Assembly: GCA_964019155.1 (NCBI GenBank)
Contig: OZ025242.1
Span: 90,969,705-91,033,704 of the forward strand
DNA from: Osedax fenrisi
Lineage: Eukaryota; Annelida; Polychaeta; Sabellida; Siboglinidae
Direction: 5' to 3'
DNA length: 64,000 nucleotides
Shown: piece after piece, positions 38,401 to 47,400 of the stretch
Position numbering within the stretch: the first letter of the stretch is position 1
Layout of the letters: each line of letters begins with the position of its first letter
Position numbers and translations under genes: made by a program
The notes under the pieces: model-generated
Told to the model about the DNA's origin: nothing
What the model saw: the letters and a program-made list of their open reading frames with translations, nothing else
Database searches by the model: none

Positions 38401-41400
38401 TGAAATCAAACGTTGGTCATGCTCTTAACTAACATACTAAACCTTCCTTAACCGTACATTAACCTAATGATATAATTGCTCGGTATAAGGTATAGAAGAC
38501 TGTAGAGATATAGGTTGTGGCGGCAGAGGAACATGCATCGTAAGATCTGTATTGAGTGCTTACTGTCTTTGTGATGACGGACTTATGGGAGTCACTTGTG
38601 AAATAGGTTATTAAATAAGTTCATCTCATTAAGTTTCATCTTAGCTATGTTCTTAGCTATGTTATCTAATCTTTTCTATGTCCACTTGATATCAAGTGTT
38701 TGATGCACCATACCAAGTGATATATTCTTTACATCATTTGAATATATACTTCTACTAAGCTGTTTACTAACCATATTACTTATTTACCAAGGAGTATGCA
38801 AGAAAGGTAGTTACCTGGATATGAAGCGCTCTACTTGTATGTTATGCCCTAAGGGAAGTTACCAGCCAACAGATGGCAGCACTAGTAGCACTGGATGTAT
38901 ACGCTGCCCTAGTGTATATTCCACATGGTCCCAGGGAGCTATTAACCTCACGGATTGTTCAGGTAGGACACATATACAACTCTATCCTCATGATTTAACC
39001 AACATGATCCCTATCGTTTATTAAAGCTCCGATATATCTGTGTGAGTTTAAAGATACCTGTGATACCCATATACTTGGAGATAATTGTACTTCATGGAAC
39101 ATAGCAAACTCAACAGCAACATCTATTACTTGTGATTCTCTAAATTCATCTAGGTTCTATATTTATGTTGTATTGTTATATATATAAGTAGATTTAGTTA
39201 GGATTATACTTGTTATTATATATTATATTCATTATCAATATCATTTATTTAGATATATATTTATTATTTTGATTTTATCAAAAGGATTTGTAAATTTCTA
39301 TAAACACATTAGTATGTTTAAATCGTACACTATCTTCTCTTATTATATTAATATATACTAATATCACACACAAATATCACTACATGCATAATTCTGTTAG
39401 TTTGATTCTGCCAATGATGAACGTAACATCCCCGATATGTTTGAGAGTTCAATATAACATCTACAACTCTGTACAAAGCCGTCTGAATATAGTATCTCTA
39501 CAAGAGAAATCACTGTTATTTAATGCCATAGGTGACACTACTGTTGATTGGATGTATCTACAGTTTATCGTGAATACATCCAGTTCAGTTCAGGTATTTA
39601 TTTCAACTAAAACAATGATTGATAAATAGTTTAAACCATATAATATTGTTTAAACCATGTAAACAGATTGCGTTACAATCCTCGCATGCGACCAATACAT
39701 CTGTGATAATAGTAAAGTCTGTATTAATAGATGGCTCTATAGATACATGCAACTGTTAGTGTTCTCTTCTGTACTATGTCCTACTTCTATGTATATATCT
39801 ATATAACATGTGTCTTAACTTTGCACAGCTAATTGTTCAGTAGGACATTACAAAGATTCGAATAGTAAACAATGTATGCCCTGTCCTATTGGTGAATATC
39901 AGTCGCTAACCAATCAGATTGTATGTGAGAAATGTCCGTCTGGTTTCTCCACATTAAGCATAGCGAGTATAATGAAGCAGAGTTGCACGGGTACATATGC
40001 ACCTAGTTATCTAACTTATATAGCATGTAACTATCATTCATGTATAGCTTATGTAATTCTTTTTTATAATATTTACATATATTATACGTATTATTTGTAT
40101 GTATTCTATATATATATATATATATTATTTATGCAGATAATCTATGCTTGAAAGTTGTGCACGAGTTTGTGTTGTTCAAACATAGAGATCATCATGAAGA
40201 AGTAGATTCTTGTACTCAAATGTTAGTACTACATCACCTATAATCCCCTCTCCTACCCCTATCCCCCGATCATATCCTACAGGAATTCTGTAGCCTATGT
40301 TGGACTCAATTTCAATAAAACATATTGTGCTGTATTATCTTGTCAAAAATCCTACTCGGTTTTCTCTGCTCAAGCCGATGGTTGTGTATTCTATAAATGC
40401 ACTAACCATAGCCTATCTTCAAAGACGGTAACAAGTTCTATCAGTATATCTGATATTTATTTCAGATCAAGTTAGTTTACACATATTGATTACCTATGCT
40501 GACATTTATATGATTTATCTAATAGGAAATATGTTGGGTGTTTATGGTAGTACGCAAATATGTCCGCAGTCTTTCTGTTTACATGGAGGAATATGCGAAA
40601 GTCTTTCAAATTGTCACGATAACATCACTGCTTGCCACACATGTTTATGTCCTCTTGGGTATATCGGAGACAGGTGTGAGAATGCCACTATAGAATGTAA
40701 TCAGTCTGCCTGTCTGAATGGTGGAACATGTATTGATATGGTAGCTTCGTTTCAGTGCAGTTGTCTGCCTCAATATACTGGTATGAAATGCGAAACTAAT
40801 GGTTATTATCACAATCTATCTATAGATATAGATATTCTATATGTAAACATGATATCACACACTACATTTAATCATATTTAATTTTCAGTTTCACCATCAA
40901 ACTTTGTCAATAAAACTTTTCAATTATATAATATTGCTTTTTCTCATGATTTAACTAATACCAGCTCCCTGGCGTATAAAAACCTGACTTCCTCTCTTAT
41001 TAATTACGTTAGTTTGTCAGTAAATGAACTTGATTATAATGACTCATTAATATGAATCAGTAATATGAATCATTCAATTACAGATTACACAATACTTCAG
41101 TGTAAAGAATATTCAAATCGGCTACATACAGATTATATTCAGGTATACATTATTAATGTTGCATATGTAATGTAGATATTTACTATTAAATATGCACCTA
41201 GAAATGGAAGTCTGTACATGGATGTTTATTTAGCTTTTTACGAACCTGTCCTGAACATGTTGATTGACAATGCAATATTAAGAACTCTGGATATTGTTGA
41301 TTGGGATATGAACATGACATCTAGTTAGTTTTGCGTTGTGTATTATTCCAGAGAGATATCAAATAGCAGATATCACATAAATTATTAATATGTATAAAAG

Positions 41401-44400
41401 TGAACATTTTATATGATTCATTAACTAATATGAATAATAAGTTATGTAATATTTATTAATTAGGATGATTATTACATTTTATTAATATTAATAACCAAGC
41501 TATTCATAAATAGTTTATAGATAAACCTATACATGAAGTCTTCAGTTTAACCTCTATATTAACCTTAAGAAATCTAAATATAGATTATATCACTTATATG
41601 TATAACATATTTATACACTGAATATGAAAGAGAATACGACATATATCATAGTGATTAACATCATCTGACATCATCAGTATTGTATGTTATTATTGATTAG
41701 CATATATATATATACTTAGAGATCTAAATAAACTCATTAATTATTGATTGATATTTATGCAATTGAATATCTTTAATTATTGTATACTATATATTATAAT
41801 CTGCTTTATTTTACTTTTCTCTTCTATATAATGTATAATACATATATATGTTTATAGGAACTTTATTTCAATGTGGCTTCACTGTTGACAAGTGTGGAAT
41901 GTCTAAGAGAAGTTCTTTTAGTGAATGGAAAATAACGAATTCTAGTTCCTATCATTATCCAATAGGAATCAGTTGTATATACGTATCCTCTGCTGTATCC
42001 TCTACAACATTGTTAGTGTACTGTATTAGAGGTGTTTGTATATCTTACATACTCCATTGACACTAGAATTGAAACTCCTGTAATGAACAATACAAATCAC
42101 ATGCTATTGTTGTTCACGTATCGTATTCGAGGTCAAGGTGCGATGTTGACCATTGCTACTAAAGATGCTAACAATGCATCCATTGTTAAGGACATCTTTA
42201 AGGAAGGACATTACGATAAGAACAATTGGCAATATGCTGTTCTTCCTTTGACTGTTTCCCAACTCTTCATGGTTTGATTACATAATCTTTGACCTCTAAA
42301 TCATCACTATTACATAACTATTATGTAACTCTTATTCAGATATCTTTTGAAGCATACCTTCACAATGGTTTAAATAGTGATATAGCAATTAGTGACATCA
42401 GCATTGTATCCAATAGAACGTTATACAATCAAGGTTATTATCACTAGTATATATTCAATATATTAACTGCGGGCCTTATGTTTTTAGTTACATCAGATCC
42501 ATGTTATATCTTTAGTGAAGTTCATAACAGAAGTGATTGTTTAGTGAACATATGGAAACAATATTGCCAGTCTAATTCACAATATAATCCTGTTTACAAC
42601 ACAAATTCCTATGAAATGTTCCAGTGGAGTACTTTCAATGGTATGAAGAATACACTACAGAATATAGCCTCAAAGGCCTTACAGGGTGATGATTTCAGTA
42701 TTCAATTCTGCCTTTCCAAATGTAAGTACAATATATTATGTAATCAAAATATATGACAATTAAAATCTTCTATAAATATTCATAAAAAATATAAATATCT
42801 ACATAAGCGTTTCACAATTAGATAATCGTAAATTGTAATTCAATAAATTATACTTTTTTAAATTACAAACAATTATAGACTATAATTATTTGTAATTTAA
42901 AAAAGTGATCTATTTATATACACATATGTACTGCTTATTTACGAACCCCCCTATTAGGTAATAAATAGTGACCTTCCTTTAATCTAGTACAGGAGTTAAT
43001 TAGTAAATAAGTAGTAACATTCCTATACCAATGCACACAGATTTACGTCTAACTGATGGTTATTCTAATTATTCCGGAAGAGTTGAAATCTTCTCCTATG
43101 GACAGTGGTCTACAATTTGTGACGATGACCTCGATGACAATGATGCCAAGGTCAGCGATTCTATTTCAGTACTTTAATAGTGAGAACAGAAAGGTATATT
43201 TATAATTGATCGCGTTTACACAGGTGATATGTTCACAATTAGGATATTCTGAAGGAGAGGCTAGAACGATGTCACACTTTGGTAGAGGTCAAGGTCGTAT
43301 CATATTCACTAATCTGCAGTGTAGCGGTAAAGAACAGAACATTCTACAGTGTGCACACGATCTTAACACTGGTAAATGTGACCATTACGAAGACGCATCT
43401 GTGGTTTGCAAGAGAAGTTAGCTTACATCGCCACCTCACTGCACAGTAACTCTAAACAGGAGACAACAACAGACAATATGCTCTGATCTTATTTGATGAC
43501 CTTGAGTAGGAAAAAGCTTATTAATATTATAAACTAGAACATTAAACATAAAACGAAGACAATTCTTCTAATAAATATCATTATTATCATTACTATTATA
43601 TTAATATGTTATTCTCATCGTATTCAATAGAAATCGTAGCCGGTGATTCCATGTACATTGGCAGCGATCCGATACACAGAAGTACTACTGACGATACGGA
43701 GTCTACAGTTTTCATGCCCAGCATCTCACACTATGTTCAAGTTTGTTATCATTACGCGTGTACAAGCGTGTGTGTAGTAAGGTGACTATCTTCACAGAGT
43801 GATGGTATCGCTACAGCTTGGCAAGTCTACTGCATTAGACCTAATCAAATACTGTACGCTATGGTTCTCAGACCTCTATCCATGAGTAGAGACGAACGCT
43901 ATACTATTATAGGCATTAACGAGATACAATGCGGAACCATGGCTAGCATTGTTAGTACACCACTACTGGTATCGTGAGGTGTTGATACATTCACTGATTA
44001 GATATCTACTTCATCAGGTGAACACAGCCATTCAAGCATACGCCGTTAATAAGGGTGATATCATAAGCTTTTACTTTCCTAACTTGAACCCCGTTCCATA
44101 TGATCAAACGTCTTGTTTCTCCACTACCGATCAACTACGATACCAATATGATCCGGAATCTTTATTGTCTTCTAATTCTATAAGTCTAAAGGTTATTATT
44201 CGCTTGGTTGTATAGGGAATGTTAGTAATACTTACTCATTCTCATTATAGATAGCACCTCTAGCCTGGAATCCTTGTAGACTATACTCCATAAGGTTAAC
44301 TGTGGTGATATCTGCACTTACAGGTCTGACCACTACCCCGTTACCTTCCATACAAATTCCGACCTTAAGTTTGTATATAGTTCAGCTTATCTCTCATTAT

Positions 44401-47400
44401 CTCTCATTATCTTATATATGATTATGTTAACTTATGTCTAATTATACTTATCTCTTTATACTTACAATATTATATATATATATATGTATATTTACATTTA
44501 TTTGTTATAATACAATATTATTAATGAATTGTAAATATATGGATGTTTCAAATTAAACATATCTATATCCTTATCAATTATCAATTATCTTTATCTCTCC
44601 GTTATCTCTATTATCAATGTTATCAAACGTCTGTAGATGTGTTATTCAATTGTTCATTTGAGGATGGATTTTGTGGAATAGGCGGCCTACATAATGGCTA
44701 CACATGGACCAGATTAACAGGAAGTACCCCATCTCTACGGACAGGACCTCAGGCCGCTTATCAAGGACAATACTATGCTTATTTTGAGGCTACAGGCAGA
44801 CAACATTTTGACTCTGCTACGTTTAGCATCTTTATATACTATACTATCACCCTCCCCTGACTCCATTAACGTATGTCTAGTAATACTACCTTCTTACCAC
44901 CTACCTTCATTGTAGACTAGAGCTGCCTAATATCAACTTTAGCGGCTTTGTTTGCCTGCAGTTCAGCTATCACATGAGAGGCAGTTCTATCGAATCTCTG
45001 ATGATTTACAATGATCAACAGTTGGTGTGGAGTCAGTATGGTGAAACTAGCAGTCAGCAATGGTACATCGGATATGTGTCTTATCTAAATGTTAATAAGG
45101 TTATTCATTGTTCAGGAAGGAACACAGTCATATTAGCATTGCATTGATTACCACATTGTAATTAGTTAACTTGATATCGCTAACAAAACCCCCCTCCCTC
45201 AATACACATGCTATAGCTAAGAATCACGGCAATGATTGGAAGTACCTCATTAAGTGATGTGGCCATTGATTTTCTGTTTCTTACTCAGGGCAAATGTTTA
45301 GGTTTATATGTGTAATGTTTATACATAACTGACATTCAATATTGTTCTAATTACTGGTTTACTATGTAAAATAGTTGCTATAACTAATATAGTCAAAAAT
45401 ATATATATATATTTGTATTATATAAATATATATATTAAACTTATATGAATATTGATTACAGTTACTTCTACAATTCTACCATCTGTGATAACCACTACAC
45501 TCGGTTAATAATATATTTATGTTTAATTTAAATTACAATTTTAATTATATTGATGACATATATTTTTAATTTATAATTAATGAATAATTATATAGCTCCT
45601 TCTACTGTACCTAAAAGAACATTTTATATTTCAAATACGAATGGAACAGATTCTAATAATTGCGGAAATGAAAATAATCCTTGTAAATCAATAGAGTTAG
45701 TTACATAAGTAAATTAAATGTAGTTACTTTTAATTATCATTATTATTCAATCTTTGCAGTTATGCATTCAGATTTGCAGCAATAATCAAGACGATATATC
45801 TAAAAGCATCAGTTAATACATACGAAGCTAACTTTTCCATGCTTTCCATGGATACCCAACACATTTCTATTAATTCTACACGTAAAACCGTTAAGCTGCA
45901 TATTAAACTCGCTAAAACTGATTTGCTGAGTTCACTCTTTCTACAAAATCTAGAAGTTTCCTTAACATCAAATGTAAATATCAATTGTAAAGCGAATCAA
46001 TTCTTGTTTTATATAAAGAATTCACAAATTTCATCTTTAGTTTCTACTACTATACAAATTAATGTTTGCAACAAATTTGATTTCATGATATTAGATTCCG
46101 TGTTGACTAATGTAATGTTTTCTGTAACTACCGGACAATATAGTAACACAGTCATCAAGGATAGTAAGTTCTCCAGTACCCTTCAACATATCGCCGGATT
46201 ATATTTCAAATTTCCGAAAAGATCCGGAAAACATGTAATTCTGGTAAGTCGTACAGTTTTTCTTGTAATCTTGCATTAACCTCTCTCTCTCCTCTTTCTC
46301 TCTCTCTCATCTCTTTCTTTCTCTATCTCTCTCTCTTTCTCTCTTTCTCTCTCTCCTCTTTCTTTCTCTCTCTCTCATCTCTTTCTTTCTCTTTCTCTCT
46401 CTCTCCTCTTTCTTTCTCTCTCTCTCTCCTCTTTCTTTCTCTATATCTCTCTTGTATTAACAACATGTAGATTAGCGACTGCGAATTCTCGAATATAAAC
46501 CAGTGGCAGAATATTCTACAAACTAGTGGAGCCATCTCTCTAGAGACTAACAAAGAGGACACGGAGGTACAACTACAGATACTGTTCTGCCGGTTTGTTC
46601 ATAACAAAAGAGCTGTGGATATATCATTGAAAGGTCTCTCTGAGATTACTATCCGCTCGTGTTGGTTTGAAGAGAATGTAGCGCAGGGTAGTGGTGGAGC
46701 TATAAGATTTAGCCCTACGATGACGAAAGCTTTCGGAACATTGACTGTTGTCACCAGAGCTCAGGTTCACTTATATTGTGTATACTTATTTTAGTCATTG
46801 TTTAAATTAAACTACTTTTTAAAAATTTAATTATTATCTGAAATATATTTACTGATCTAGATTCTATATATGAATAATGAATCATTAGTAATGACGTTAT
46901 TCATTTGAATAGATTGAAATTCTAAATTCCACATTTATTAAGAATGAAGCGAAAACAACCACATTATACAAAAAGGGAGACATTTACTATCAGATTAGAT
47001 CTATAGGTTTGTAGTATGTAGTAACATTATATAACATGTTATGTAACATTCTACGTGGGAACACTAGGGTCAGGAGGTGCTGTATACATCCACATTAGCG
47101 TTCCGTCAATGCTACCCACTGATGGTCTCATCACCATAAGAGATTGTACATTTACGGATAATAGAGCTAATGCCAAGGTTTATCAGCCAATCACGATAGA
47201 GTTATGTAATAGATTTCTACTACTACTGTTGTTGTTCACTGCTAACTAATACTCTATTGTCTAGGGCGGTACTTTATTTGTGAGCTCTGAAATAAGTTTG
47301 GCCCTGGTAAACAGTTACATAAAGAATAGCAACGGTAATGCACATACTAGATTTGGGGACATTCTCTACTCTTCGTGTAACATGACACTCAGTAACGTTA

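Noticed and set aside
42001..42030. An 18-nt intron (GTTAGTGTACTGTATTAG) in the first MAM domain
   Set aside because: Too short for an animal intron and it would not restore the reading frame.
46323..46562. Minus-strand Arg/Glu-rich open frame
   Set aside because: Translation of the CT microsatellite in intron 39 of the giant gene.
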